A DNA stretch of 64,000 bases. Origin: Aquila chrysaetos chrysaetos. Taxonomy: Eukaryota; Chordata; Aves; Accipitriformes; Accipitridae. Below, in pieces: positions 47,195 to 58,478 of the stretch (positions are counted from its first letter, which is position 1; each line of letters opens with the position of its first letter). The DNA is taken from assembly GCF_900496995.4 (NCBI RefSeq), contig NW_024470381.1:248001-312000 (forward strand), given 5' to 3'. The notes beneath the pieces were generated by a model, which was not told where the DNA came from, ran no database searches, and saw only the letters and a program-made list of their open reading frames with translations. The translations under genes and the position numbers were made by a program.

Positions 47195-49665
47195 GTCCAT
47201 AGGGTTTCGGGGTGTAGGGGTTAGGGGGGCCCATGGGGTTTGGGGCTGCAGTGTTTAGGGGGTCTATAGGGTTGGGGTTCTGTAGGGTTTGGGGGTCCAT
47301 GAGGTTTGGGGCTGCAGGGTTTTGGGGTCCATAGAGTTTGGGGGTCCATGGGGTTTGGGGCTGTGGTGTTCAGGGGTCTGTGAGGTTTGGGGGTCCATGA
47401 GGTTTGAGGCTGCAGTGATTGGGGGTCCATAGTGTTTGGGGGGGGGTCTATAGGGTTTGGGAGTCCATGACGTTTGTGGGTCCATGAAGTTTGGGGCTGC
47501 AGTTTTGGAGTCCATGAGGTGTCTGGGGCTGCAGTGTTTTGGGGTCCATAGAGCCTGGGGGTCCATAGGGTTTGGGGGTCTATGGGGTTTGGGGCTGAAG
47601 TGCTTTGGGGTCCACAGGGTTTGGGAGTCTACAGGGCTGGGGGTCACAGTGTTGGGGTGGTCTATAGGGTTTGGGGATCTATAGGTATGGGCAGGTTGAC
47701 CCTGGCTGAACGCCAGGTGTCCACCAAAGCCGTTCGGTCACTCCCCCCTCCTCAGCTGGACAGGGGAGAGAAAGTATAACAAAGGGCTGGTGGGTCGAGA
47801 GAAGGACCGGAGAGATCACTCACCAGTTACCGTCACAGGCAAAACAGACTCAACTTGGGGAAGATTAACTCAATTTATTACCAATCAACCAGAGCAGGGT
47901 AATGACAAATAAAACCAAATCTCAGAACACCTTCCCTCCACCCCTCCCTTCTTCCCGGGCACAACTTCACTCCCGGATTCTCTACCTACCCCCACAGTGG
48001 CACAGGGGGACGGGGAATGGGGCTTACAGTCAGTTCATCACACATTATTTCTGCCACTTCATCCTCCTCAGGGGCAGGACTCATCACACTCTTCCCCTGC
48101 TCCAGCGTGGGGTCCCTCCCACGGGAGACAGTCCTCCACGAACTTCTCCAACGTGGGTCCTTCCCACGGGCTGCAGTTCTTCATGAACTGCTCCAGCATG
48201 GGTCCCTTCCATGGCGTGCAGTCCTTCGGGAGCACACTGCTCCAGCGTGGGTCCCCCACGGGGTCACAAGTCCTGCCAGAAAACTTCCTCCGTGGGCTCC
48301 TGTGTCCACAGATCCGCAGGTCTGCCAGGAGCCTGCTCCAGCACGGGCTTCCCACGGGGTCACAGCCTCCTTCGGGCACCCATCTGCTCTGGCGTGGGGT
48401 CCTCCACGGGCTGCAGGTGGAGATCTGCTCCACCGTGGACGTCCATGGGCTGCAGGGGGACAGCAGGCCTCACCGTGGTCTTCATCACCAAGGGCTGCAG
48501 GGGAATCTCTGCTCCGGCGCGTGGAGCACCTCCTCCCCTCCTTCTTCACCGACCTGGGGGTCTGCAGGGTTGTTTCTCTTACATCTTCTCACTCTCTCTC
48601 CGGCTGCCGTTTCTGTCTGTCCCAGCAACTTTTTTTTTCCTTCTTAAATGTATTATCCCAGAGGCGCTACCACTATCACTGATGGGCTCGGCCTTGGCCG
48701 GTGGCGGGTCCATCTTAGAGCCGGCTGGTATTGGCTCTGTCGGACACAGGGGAAGCTTCCAGCAGCTTCTCACAGAAGCCACCCCTGTAACACCGCCCCC
48801 CCCCCCCCGCTACCAAAACCTTGCCACACAAAGCCAATACAATAGGGTTTGGGGGTCCATAGAATTTGGGGCTGCAGTGTTTGGAGGTCTGTGAGGTTTG
48901 GGGGTCCATGAGGTTTGAGGCTGCAGGGTTTGGCGATCCAGAAGGTTGGGGGTCCATAGGGTTTGGGGGTCTACAGGGTTGGGGGTTGCAGTGTTTGGGG
49001 GGGGTCTATAGCGTTTGGGGGTCTATAGGGTTTGGGGCTGCAGGGTTTGCGGGCCCATAGGGTTTGGGGGTCTACAGGGTTGGGGGTTGCAGTGTTTGGG
49101 GGGGGTCTATAGGGTTTGGGAGTCTATAGGGTTTGGGGGTCCGTGAGGTTTGAGAGTCCATAGGGTTTGGGGGTTCATGGGGTTTGAGGCTGCAGTGAGT
49201 GGGGGTCCACAGCATTTGGGGGTCTGCAGGGTTTGGGACTGTAGCAGTTGGGGGTCCATGGGGTTTGGGGGTCCACATGATTTGGGGCTGCAGTGTATGA
49301 GGGTCCACAGCATTTGGGGGGGTCTGTGGGGTTTGGGGTTCCATCGGGTAAGGGGCTGCAGTGTTTGGGGGTCCATGAGGTTTGGGACTGTGAGGCTGGA
49401 GCTGGAGGCTTTGGGGGTCCACAGGGGTTGGGGGTGCAGCATTTAGGGGTCTGTGGGGTTTGGACATGCAGGGGTTTGGCAGGCCACAGGGTTTCAGGTC
49501 CACAGCATTGGGGTTCTGTGGGGTTTGGGGGGGCCCGTAGTATGTGAGGCTGCAGTGTTTGTTGGGGGATCCACGAGGTTTGGGGAGCTGCAGGGGTTGG
49601 GGGGCTGTGGGGTTTTGGACTGCAGCAGTGAGGGTCCACAGGTTGGGGGTCCAAGGGGTTGTGGG
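47195..49665. repeat. G-rich GGGTTTGGGGGTCC minisatellite, split by an LTR
   Basis: Units of about 18-21 bp with the cores 'gggtttgggggtccatag' and 'ggggctgcagtgtttgg' fill the gap between the convergent BBC3 and SAE1 genes (47195-47680 and 48847-49665). The G-run density suggests G-quadruplex potential on the plus strand. Frames of 65-215 codons on both strands are repeat artefacts. Confidence 0.9.
47686..48841 (-). mobile_element. Solo LTR, ERVL-like, 1.16 kb
   Basis: On the minus strand the element starts TGTATTGGCTTTGTGTGGCA and ends GGTCAACCTGCCCATA. It is flanked by the identical 5-bp duplication ATAGG at 47681-47685 and 48842-48846. A minus-strand AATAAA (about 47874-47879) lies near its 3' end. 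The middle holds several imperfect copies of a 'cccacgctggagcag' block. No internal retroviral genes are present. The family is a common avian LTR of ERVL-like type by its 5-bp duplication; age is uncertain. Confidence 0.85.
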
Positions 49666-49781
49666 GGGCTCCAGCGTTACCTTGGACCCTCCCTGCCCAC
49701 CCTCCCCTGCCCCCCGCACATGCTACAGCCAGCAACAGCTCAGCTCCAGCCCCAAAATGAACCACTTTTTAGAAATAAGAT

Positions 49782-49787
49782 TTTATT
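49782..49787 (-). terminator. SAE1 poly(A) signal AATAAA
   Basis: The minus strand reads TTAATAAAATC about 140 bases beyond the SAE1 stop, giving a short 3' UTR. Confidence 0.75.
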
Positions 49788-49922
49788 AACCCAAAAAACC
49801 CCATACAGAAGCACAGGGGTGCCAGCTGCACCCCAAATTTAGCCCATTACCACTGGGGGGGGGGGGGTACCATCCCAACCCCCTCAAACCAAAAGTGGGG
49901 GGGCTCGACACCCCCCCTGAGC

Positions 49923-52900
49923 TCAGCTGGGGCCCAGGCACTCCACGATCCCGTTGCCTTTGATGCCGTCGAAGAAGAAGAAGTTGTTGTGGGGGGGGGT
50001 CCCGCTGGGACAGGGCCTGGGCAGGGGGGAACACGGGATTTTTGCGGGGGGGGGGGGGAAAGCGTGTGCCATGCAGACCCCCCCACCCTCCCAAGCATCA
50101 CTACAGCCCCCCTCAAAAACCACAACCACTACCTTGACCACCTCCTGGCCCAGGACGCCTCCAACCACGGCGCAGACAGGAGCCATTTCGGAGAAGCAGT
50201 AGCTGGAAGGAAGAAAAAGAAATTCAACCGGCAAAACCTGGAAAAGTGGCGGTCTGCCCCCCCCAAAAAAGCTTCTGGGTCTCACTAAAACACTGAGGTT
50301 TCCCCCCAAAAGGAGCCGGAGGTGACAGGGACACAACGCCGGCGTGCCCCCCTCGCGTGCTTCGTGCCACCCTGCTAAAAATAAGCCCCTCAAAATGCCA
50401 GCCCTGTGTTGTCCCATCCCCCCCTCCACGGCACATTCCCGCCATTCCCAGTGGGCAGCGTGTGGCAACATGCAGGCAGGGATGGGGAGTTCCCGGTGAA
50501 TGTGCCAGGAACCCTCCCGGGGTTGACACCGGGGTTTGGCATCACCACAAGGACACGTGTGGTGGGGATGGCAGGGGGGATTTCTCTATACCAGCATGGT
50601 CCCAAGGCCCCAGCGGAGCCGGCTGGGATGGCTCAGGATCCCGCCAGCGGAGTGAGCCGGAACCTGGCCTGGCGTCAAGCCCACGGCACCAAAGGCCTTG
50701 GGGAAGGCGGTGAACCTCCTCCACTGAGCTGTTAATCCCCAGTGAGGATGACCCAGAGGAAAAGCAAGGACACACAGGGCAGGCAGCTGCTCAGGTCACT
50801 GCCGTCATCCTCCCGGTGAGATTCATGGTGAAACGGGTGTCGGGAGGTGCCAGAGCTTCTCCAGCACCCGGCGATCCAGTGGGAAAGGAGCAACTTATGG
50901 CTAACAAGGCGCTGGTGATGCGCTCAGCTTCCCACCGCACCTGACGAATTCATCCGGCAGTAGGTCGGTGCTGACCCCCAGCGACTCCAGGACATCGTGG
51001 CGGATCTGGAGCAACAGCTTCGAGTCCTCGGTGTAGTTTTGGGGGGAAGGATCCTGGCCGTTATCCGTACGAAATTTCAACAGCACTGAGAGCAGGGGGT
51101 GAGAGAGAGAGAGAGAGAGAGAGTCACCCGGTTGCCGGCTCCTGGGTGCCAACGTGCATCCAAGGGGCTGCTGGCAATTTGGGAGAAACTGAGGGGAGCA
51201 CATGCCTGGTTCGGTGACCAGCTGAAGCCGAATTTCCCACTGCTGGCAGGGAAAAGCAGTGGGAATTAAAAGGCAGGGACTTACCTTGGAGGAGGAAATA
51301 ATCCGGGGTGGTGCGTTTCAGTGCCGCCTTTGCCTTCTCCCCGCTCCAGTCGACGGCCAGGGCTTCCTTCAGCTGGCAGAAAACCACGCGCTGCAAGGGG
51401 AGAGTTCATGGATCAGGGGGGGTCCTTTGCCACGAGGGCGGAAAAAAGCCCCCCCACCTCTTCCCCCAGCAAAGCAACCCAGCACCAATCCCCCCAACCC
51501 CGTCTTGATGGCATGAGGCTCCCTCGATGGCACGAGGATCCCTTTTGAGATGAGGTCAGTAAGCAAATGGTGACGCCAAGGCTGGGGAAACAAAAGGCAC
51601 TTTCTCCTCCTCATCATCACGGGGAGGACAGCACGCCGCCGCTCGTTTGTGGCGGACGGCTCTCGCCTGCGTCGTTTCCCCCCCCCCGCATCGCCTCCCC
51701 ATTTAGCTTAGCAAGGGGAGCTAGGCACAGCGGCAGGGATGAGCACGGGAGCCAGGTCGCGGCAGAAGAAAATAATCATCTTTTTTCACATAGGGACAGA
51801 AGGGAGACAGGAGGAGAGCAGGATTGCCCTCCTCTTCGCGCAAGGACTCTAGTGCCCAGGTGCAAAAACCTTGGGATTGCATCTCCGCAAAGCTTAACCT
51901 GACAGGAGGACATCTCAGCGAGCCGCTCTCTTAATTAAAACATTTTTAAGGTAATGCTAATAGCCCTCAGTGTCGCAGCTTAGGATGGGATGGGGTTTAC
52001 TGAGTGTAAACTCCAGAGTCTTTGGAAAAACTGGCTCCAAACCTCAGAGGTATTAAACGAGGGAGTTTGAAACTCTTTGCCAACGTGAAGCCCGCCTGCT
52101 CCCGTATGGATACGGGGAAAGGCTTGGCGGAGCCCCGGCCCTCTCTCGGCACGCGGGCTCTGGCATCTCAGAAACGGATCTGGAGGAATTCGCCGTATCC
52201 GAACGAGTTGCGCTCGGAATCGCCCCCCCCCCCAAGCCCCCGCCTCCAAATCGCAGGAGGGTGACAGCTGGTTCGATCGGCATCCGGGGAATATTCCCAG
52301 ACCTTCCGAGGGGAAGCTGCACCCTCTAAGCAATGGGGTTGGGGGGCGGGGGGGGGCGCAGCAAAAGGGACACAAAAGGGCGTTAATCTGCTGGCTCAGC
52401 TCGCATTCTCCTCATAGCCAGATAAAGTCGAGGGGGATTTCCACTCCTCCGTTAAATTTCCAGCTGGGAGACCAAAACAATGCCCAGGCCGGAGGCATTT
52501 AAATGTGAAAAGGTTTTGCTTTGGAGCAGATTTCGCTCCCCCCGCCCGCCCCCCCCCCCCCCAAAGACATGGAAAACCTTCAGGAGTCCCACTTAAAGGG
52601 AGCTCAGCTATCAGCTGACAGCAGCAACAATGCAGCTTTTATGGCCTCACTGAGACACAAAAAGCTGGAGCCCCCCCAGTTAAGGCTGTTACAACTCCCC
52701 TTCCCCCATCAAAACCAGTATAAAAGTGCTTTATACCTGTACAGCCACAGAGGAAACAAAAAAGCAGTGAGGTGGGAGCACCCCGAGGTTTGGGGTTTTT
52801 TCTGGGGGGGGGGGATATCCTCCCACAAAAAAAACCCAACCTTCTCAGCAAGGAGGGAAGAGCAGCGCAGGGTGAAGATCCAAAACTCACCTGGGAAGCC

Positions 52901-55900
52901 TACAGAAGCCATCCTACTGCGGCTAAAACACGGCCGAGCTGCCTGGATAACCCCCTCTGGCTCTCCCTCGGCCAAACCGACACATGCTTCGGGTCTCAGA
53001 GGTCTCTGCGGGGTTTTTATTCACTCACCTTTTTCACCATGGTGGTCTCCGAGTCGAGTTTCGCTTTTTTGGTGTCCGGCCCATCTTCCACACCTGGGCT
53101 GACTTTGGCGACCTTGGTTTTCTCTCTACAGGGGAAAAAAATTGAGCTCACTTTGAGAAACCACGATCCTCCTTCGTGCTGCTCAGCAGCAAACAGTCTT
53201 TTATGACTCTTAAAGATTTAAAATCTCCTGGAAACAGGCAGCCTCCCTGAGTGGGTGAAGGCAGCCGAAACACCGATGCCCTTCTTGCGGGGCCAGTTCT
53301 CCTCTCGCCACCCACTCCCCCCGACTCACTCCACAAATTCGTGTTCCCCGAGGTCAGCAAACATATAGCCGTGGTAGCCGAAAACATCACCAGTGAAGAA
53401 CTTGATGCTGTTCTTGTGGCAAATCTGGTCGATCTTCACCATAACATCCCGGGAGCAACAGGTTAGGCAGACCTGCAGGCAGAAATTTGAACGTTCACCC
53501 CCGCCATTTCCCTCCTCGCAGGGTTATTAGGGGGGTGTGAAATCTTCCCTGCCTTCCTGCGGCACTGGGGAAGGTTCCAGGTAGATTTGCCGTTTCATGC
53601 ACAGCGGGGCACACCGCTCGGGGTAATTATCAATTTTCCCCTCCTGTTCACACTGGCTAATTCCAGCAGCCTCCACTCCGGGGATAATTAGAAGGCTGGG
53701 GATATGGCATCCCGTTTCCGGATAATTTTGGTGGGAATTGGGGGAACGAAGCTAAATACGGATATTTTTAAAACTCAGGGCCTGTCTATCCTGGGAGCGG
53801 AGCAGGATACGTACCCTGGGGTAGCTCCCCACAGGGCCACATTATTATAATCAGTGCTTTACGTTCTACTCAACAGCTCCTGCCACCCTGCAGTCAGGCA
53901 GGGAAGGCAGGAGCAGGCAGCTGATCCGCAGGAGCTGCAATACCTGGATACGTTCCTCCTCCTCCTCCCCTTGCTTTCAGAGCCGCTGCCAGATTTTCAC
54001 CATCCAGCAGGAACCCTGAATTGGGAAGCCGCATTGGCTGTGCTTCCTACAACTACCAGCCGCATCGCACCCAAAAAAAGCAGGCAGCAGGCAGCCGCTG
54101 CCTGACGCAACCTACAGAGGAGACCAGAAGGGGAACAGATGCCGTTTGCGAACAGTCAGGCAGCTCAACCTGTAACCGCAGCACAAAAATTCAGGCCAAC
54201 AGGCAGGCAGCTGCCCGCGGCTCAAGGATAGACGCTCTCAGGCACTAACGCAGTCAGAATAAAAGAGCAATTAGTGAGCAGACTTAGTAATAAGTCAGCA
54301 AGCCTCTTCTCCTCCGACCTTTCTCTCCCCCCCGCCGCACGTACTGCGTCGAACTGGGTGAAGAACTCTTCAGGCTTGCTCTCCACACTCTCGGGGTCAG
54401 CTTTTACGTCCACCATGGGGTTGAGGTTCTGCGCCCGCTCCAGCGAGGCTTCGGCTCTGTTGCGGCCTAAGGAACCCACGGGGATGAGGAACTGAGCTCG
54501 TGTGTCCTCTTGGGAAACCTGAAACGGGAGAAAATGGAGAGATGAGTCTTCCCACGGACTCAGGCAGGGTAGGAAAAGCCCCCAGGGAGAATTACAGTGG
54601 GTGCTGCACAAGCGGGAACTCACGCCTGGAAGGGAACAGCTAAGTGGTGCCATCCTTGCCACAGGAAAACTCATCGCAAGATAACCGGAGGAAAAAAATC
54701 TCTGGTTATTTTGTGCTATTCTTCAATCCCCCACAGCTTCATCGCTTGCTTCTCCCTGCTCCCAAGCTCGCAGCTCCCTCTTGCGCCCGAGGAGACGACA
54801 CGCCGTGACCTAGAGGCCACGCTTGTGTGAGAAACATGTTCAGCCGGCGCCAGCGACATTTGCCGCAGGGCACAAAGCTCCGGATCTGGAATTAAAACCC
54901 ACCGCAGAGTCTGTTTAGGGGTTCTGGGGTCCACAAGACTTGTGGCAGGAGCTTTGAGCCCCACATCTGCTTCATACACGCCGGCCAGCCCCAGATAAAC
55001 ACGGGAAGGGGCTGTCCCGATGGAGATAGACGCGACAGGGCTGGGCGGAGAGCGCCAAAGCCACGTGTCCCCAAAAATAAGCTGGCTTCTCAGAGCGGGG
55101 TGCAGCACCCAAGGATGTCCAGAAAGCAACAGGGCAAGCCATGGTTTAGCCCCCCAGCTCGAGAGCCGGTGGAGGAGCAGAGCCTGGCATTTAGCTGCCA
55201 TGCAAATGACTGGAAATGCAAACTCTACATGCCCCAAAATGGAGTAATTCCACCCAAAGCAGAATATTCATCCCAAAAAGCAGCGAGCGAGTCCTCCAGC
55301 GTTGGCACCATAGCATACTGGGAGTGGTTGGGAGCTTTGCTAACCAAAGCTGCAAGCTTCTCACCTGCTGATGGTCCAGCATGGTCAAGCCTTTGACTCC
55401 TGCCAAGATGAGATTCTTCGCCACTTCTGCTCCGAGACCCTTCATCCCCACCAGCAGCACCCGGGAAGCTCGCAACCTGTGGCAGAAACACTCGGTCAGC
55501 GTTAACGGCTTGCCTGGAGCATCCCTCAAGAGTTGGGGCAAAGGGGAATCAGTGCTCAGAGGGAAAACATGGCAGATAAATACGGGTGAACAGGAAAAAC
55601 GTGCTCCTCGGCATCCCTGCCTGGGAAAAAAGCAGGTTTAACACGATTTGGAAGCAAAAAGAGAAACGCACAAGCTGTCAGGAGTGGGCAATTCAGGAAA
55701 ATTCACAGAAAAAAGAGCATTTGCAGCTTTGGAACAGGGCGTAACACTGAAGTCTTGTGCTGCTTTTCAGCGAACAGGGTGGGGGGAGTTGCAGGTTCAT
55801 TACAACGCACGCTTCGGGGTTCCTAATAGCGTCCCCGCCCGCCAAAAGGGCTGAGGGCCGGAGCTGCACCAGGATGTGTATAACTTATAATTAATGGGAA

Positions 55901-57646
55901 ATTAATACATTTTTGTGTATATTTATTCCAGCACAAAACTGCATGTGCAACTTTTAAGTCTTCCAAGTAACTGACTGATGTGTTTTCCTCACCTTTTATC
56001 ATTTAGATACTGGCCCCCCCGGCCTTGGAAGCCTGTTATTGATTGGTCTGTATCAGTTTTCTGACAAAATCAAGTTTACTCAGCACCGAGCGATAATCTG
56101 GGCTGTTAAACAGACTCATGTGTTTTTGGCCTATTTTCATGCTCGTTTTTATCTGCACCCAGCAACATCGTTACATTCGTCTTCACATTTTGGGGTTGTT
56201 CCACTTTCTCCTGAACAAACCCTATTGCTGCTTCCCGGGGAACACCTAAGAAATTGGGAACAAGCAGAAATCTGGACAGCCTGCAGAAAAGGACCACAAA
56301 AAATAACTTGAAAGCTAAAAAAAAAAAAAAAGCCCTTAGAGAGAAAATAGGGGCTGAGCAAGAGGGTTTCTAGCAGGGAAAGACCCAGGAACCAGCAAGT
56401 GGGAGCAGATGCTTTGCAATTCCAGCTGGCAATGAATCAAAAGCCATTTATCTTTTTTCTTTTCTTCTTTTTTTTTTTTTTTTTTTCTCTTTCCCCCACA
56501 TCTTCAACTCCAGGAGGCACAAATTTCACCCAAATGTGCACTACAGCAAGTTTGGCTAAGCCCGAGTTTCACAGGAGGTTGGGCAGAGACCCCACAGACC
56601 CCTGTGGACCCTACATGCTTACATACCCATCCCCGATCCCTCTCTGAAGCCCCTACAAAGCTCCTGAGGACCCCGCAGTGGCTACAGTTGCCACAGAAGT
56701 CCCTACATGGCCCTTCTGCATGCTGTATGGTCCCCATAGGCTCCCAAAAGTTCCTACAGGGCCTTCCACAACCTCCTACAGAGCCCCCATAAGCCCCTGC
56801 AAGGCCCTCCTCACACTGCAGGGCCCCCATAAGCCCTTCCAAGCCCCCCCCCTCACATTGCAGGGCCCCCACCCCAGCCCCTAGAAGCTTCTATATGGCC
56901 CCCTCACATTAAAGGGACCCCATAGGCCCGTCCAGGGCCCCACACAAGCCCCTCCAGGCCTCTACAGCCTTCCAACAAGCTCCCTTCACATTAGAGGGCC
57001 CATCCTTATCCCTATAGGGCCCCCCACAAGCTCCTATACAACCCCACAAGGCCCCCCTCATATTACAAGGCCCCTACAAGGCCTCACAAGCCCCTCCTCA
57101 CATTGTGGGGCCTCTCCAAGCCCTATAGAGCCCCCCACAAGCCCCTCCAAGGCCCCTCCTCATATTGCAGGGGCCCTCCAGGGCCCTATAGGGTTCCCCA
57201 CAAGCTCCTACAAGGTCACTCACAGGCTGTGGGGCCCCTATAAGTCCATTCAGACCCCTATAGGGCCACCCAAAAGCCCCTCCAAGGCCCTCCTCACATT
57301 GCAGGGCCCCTCCATGCCCCTACAGAGCCCCTCACAACCCCCTCCCAAGACCCCTCCCATATTGCACGGCCCCTCCAGCAACCTATACAACCCCCCCAAC
57401 AAGCTCCTACAGGGCTCCTCTCACATTACAGCACCCACACAAGCTCCTACAGGGTCCTTCACAGGCCGCAGGGTCCCCAGAAGCACCCCCCACGGCCTCT
57501 CTAGGCACCCCCCCGGCTTCCCCCACAGGCCCCAGCCCCACTGACCGCTTCTGGGCCTCGAGCCCCCACAGCCGGATCTGCCGGTCATACTGTGCCGCCT
57601 CCTCCTCGCTGATGCCGCCGGGGCCGCCTTCCTCCTTCTCCACCAT
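49923..57646 (-). CDS. SAE1: SUMO-activating enzyme subunit 1
   Basis: SAE1 pairs with UBA2 to form the nuclear SUMO E1, which adenylates the SUMO C-terminus. Exons: 57546-57646, 55365-55476, 54345-54518, 53330-53472, 53029-53125, 51285-51390, 50941-51085, 50133-50202, 49923-50016. All phases fit, and the sum gives 346 residues, the human length. Recognised blocks: EEAAQYDRQIRLWGLEAQKR, the nucleotide-binding SRVLLVGMKGLGAEVAKN, GRNRAEASLERAQNLNP, CLTCCSRDVMVKIDQICHKN, GDVFGYHGYMFADLGEHEF, an acidic/basic linker, LKRTTPDYFLLQ, and YCFSEMAPVCAVVGG near the end. The last exon has nine C in a run where eight would keep frame; downstream the displaced frame still reads HNNFFFFDGIKGNGIVECLG, so an assembly or homopolymer error is likely. 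Introns of 0.3-2.1 kb hold a GA tract, a minisatellite and otherwise nothing recognised. The gene is divergent from ZC3H4. Confidence 0.95.
51101..51123. repeat. (GA)n beside SAE1 exon 7 acceptor
   Basis: A perfect GA tract which, on the coding strand, forms the CT-rich polypyrimidine tract 16 bases before the SAE1 exon 7 acceptor. Confidence 0.85.
56585..57480. repeat. C-rich minisatellite in SAE1 intron 1
   Basis: Imperfect units built from 'cccctccaaggccc', 'tcctcacattgcagggcc' and 'cccacaagctcctaca' blocks repeat for about 0.9 kb directly downstream of SAE1 exon 1. Period is irregular, roughly 30-60 bp. Confidence 0.85.
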
Positions 57647-58314
57647 CCCGCCGCCACCGCCACGGCCACCGCCTCACGGCCGGGGCAGCGCCCCCTGGCG
57701 GCCCGCGCGAACGCCGGGCAGCACCCCGCACCGCTCGCACTTCCACCGGAGAAAGGAGGGGGGGGGACAGGGAATCCTCTCCCCGGCCCGGAGAGGCCCG
57801 GCGGCCCCACGCCCGCGACCCCACGGGAGAACCACCTCGAGGTGTTTCTGCCGCAGTTCCATCCCCGCGTGACCGCGTCGTTCGGCCTGGGGACTCCCCG
57901 TGCGCGCTCAGTTGCGCAGCTTCCCCCCTCCCCCCTTCTCCCGCTCAGATGGACTCGTCCTCCCCTCACCTCCTCGGCACTCTTCGGGCGTTCCCGCCAT
58001 CTCCCGTTCACCTTCGGCAATCTCCGGAACTTTTCGTTAAGGCCCGGAGAAGGTGTTGGGGGGAGGGCGCTCGGGTTTTTCCGTCCCCGTTCGGGTTTTT
58101 CCGTCCCCGTTCGGGTTTTTCCGGCCTCCGTGCGGGGCGCTGCCTCGGCGCGGCTGCGTGCCGGCGGGCGCCATTTTGTGTGCCTGCCCGAGGAGCGCGG
58201 GGCGGGCGGGCGGATAAGCCGGGCCAGGCCGGGCCGGGCCGGGCCGTGCCGAGCCGACCCCCGCGCTGTACAGTGACTGTGCCCCCCTGTTCGCCCCCCC
58301 CGCCCCCCTTGCCC
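57647..58314. promoter_or_regulatory. Bidirectional CpG-rich promoter of SAE1 and ZC3H4
   Basis: Only 668 bases separate the divergent start codons. The segment is CpG-dense with no TATA box. It contains a YY1-type GCGCCATTTTG at 58168-58178 and three tandem 20-bp units at 58072-58131. Human SAE1 and ZC3H4 are also neighbours in head-to-head arrangement. Confidence 0.8.
58072..58131 (+). repeat. Three tandem 20-bp units with kappaB-like cores
   Basis: Units CGGGTTTTTCCGTCCCCGTT start at 58072 and 58092, and a variant third starts at 58112. Each contains GGGTTTTTCC, a match to the NF-kappaB consensus GGGRNNYYCC except at the R position. Function is unproven. Confidence 0.7.
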
Positions 58315-58478
58315 ATGGCCGTGGAGAGCCCGAGTGTCCCCCCCCCGCCGCCGCCGCTTCCCCCCCCAGCCCGCACTCCACCCCCCCTTCTCCGTCCTGC
58401 CACCACCACGACAGCGGCAGCTGCAGCCTCCCCCGGCCGCCGCCGCCGCTCCAACACCACCACGGCCCCGGACGAAAG
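58315..58478 (+). CDS. ZC3H4: ZC3H4 first coding exon (partial gene)
   Basis: ZC3H4 is a CCCH zinc-finger protein that, with WDR82, restricts extragenic transcription in the nucleus. Only the first coding exon is in the window. It starts MAVESPSVPPPPPPLPPPAR, passes through a Pro- and Ala-rich stretch and ends ...TTTAPDER at a donor (GACGAAAG|GTCCAG). In human the equivalent Pro-rich start runs into PDDRED, followed by an acidic EDGELEEGEL block, so PDER|ED fits. The donor is not a strong consensus. The exon with the acidic block and the zinc fingers were not found before 64000. Identification rests on this short match, the head-to-head position with SAE1 and gene order. Confidence 0.72.

Noticed and set aside
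47195-49665. GGGTTTGGGG units as interstitial telomere sequence
   Set aside because: Vertebrate telomere repeats are TTAGGG. These units are longer, irregular and contain CCATAG/CTGCAG parts.
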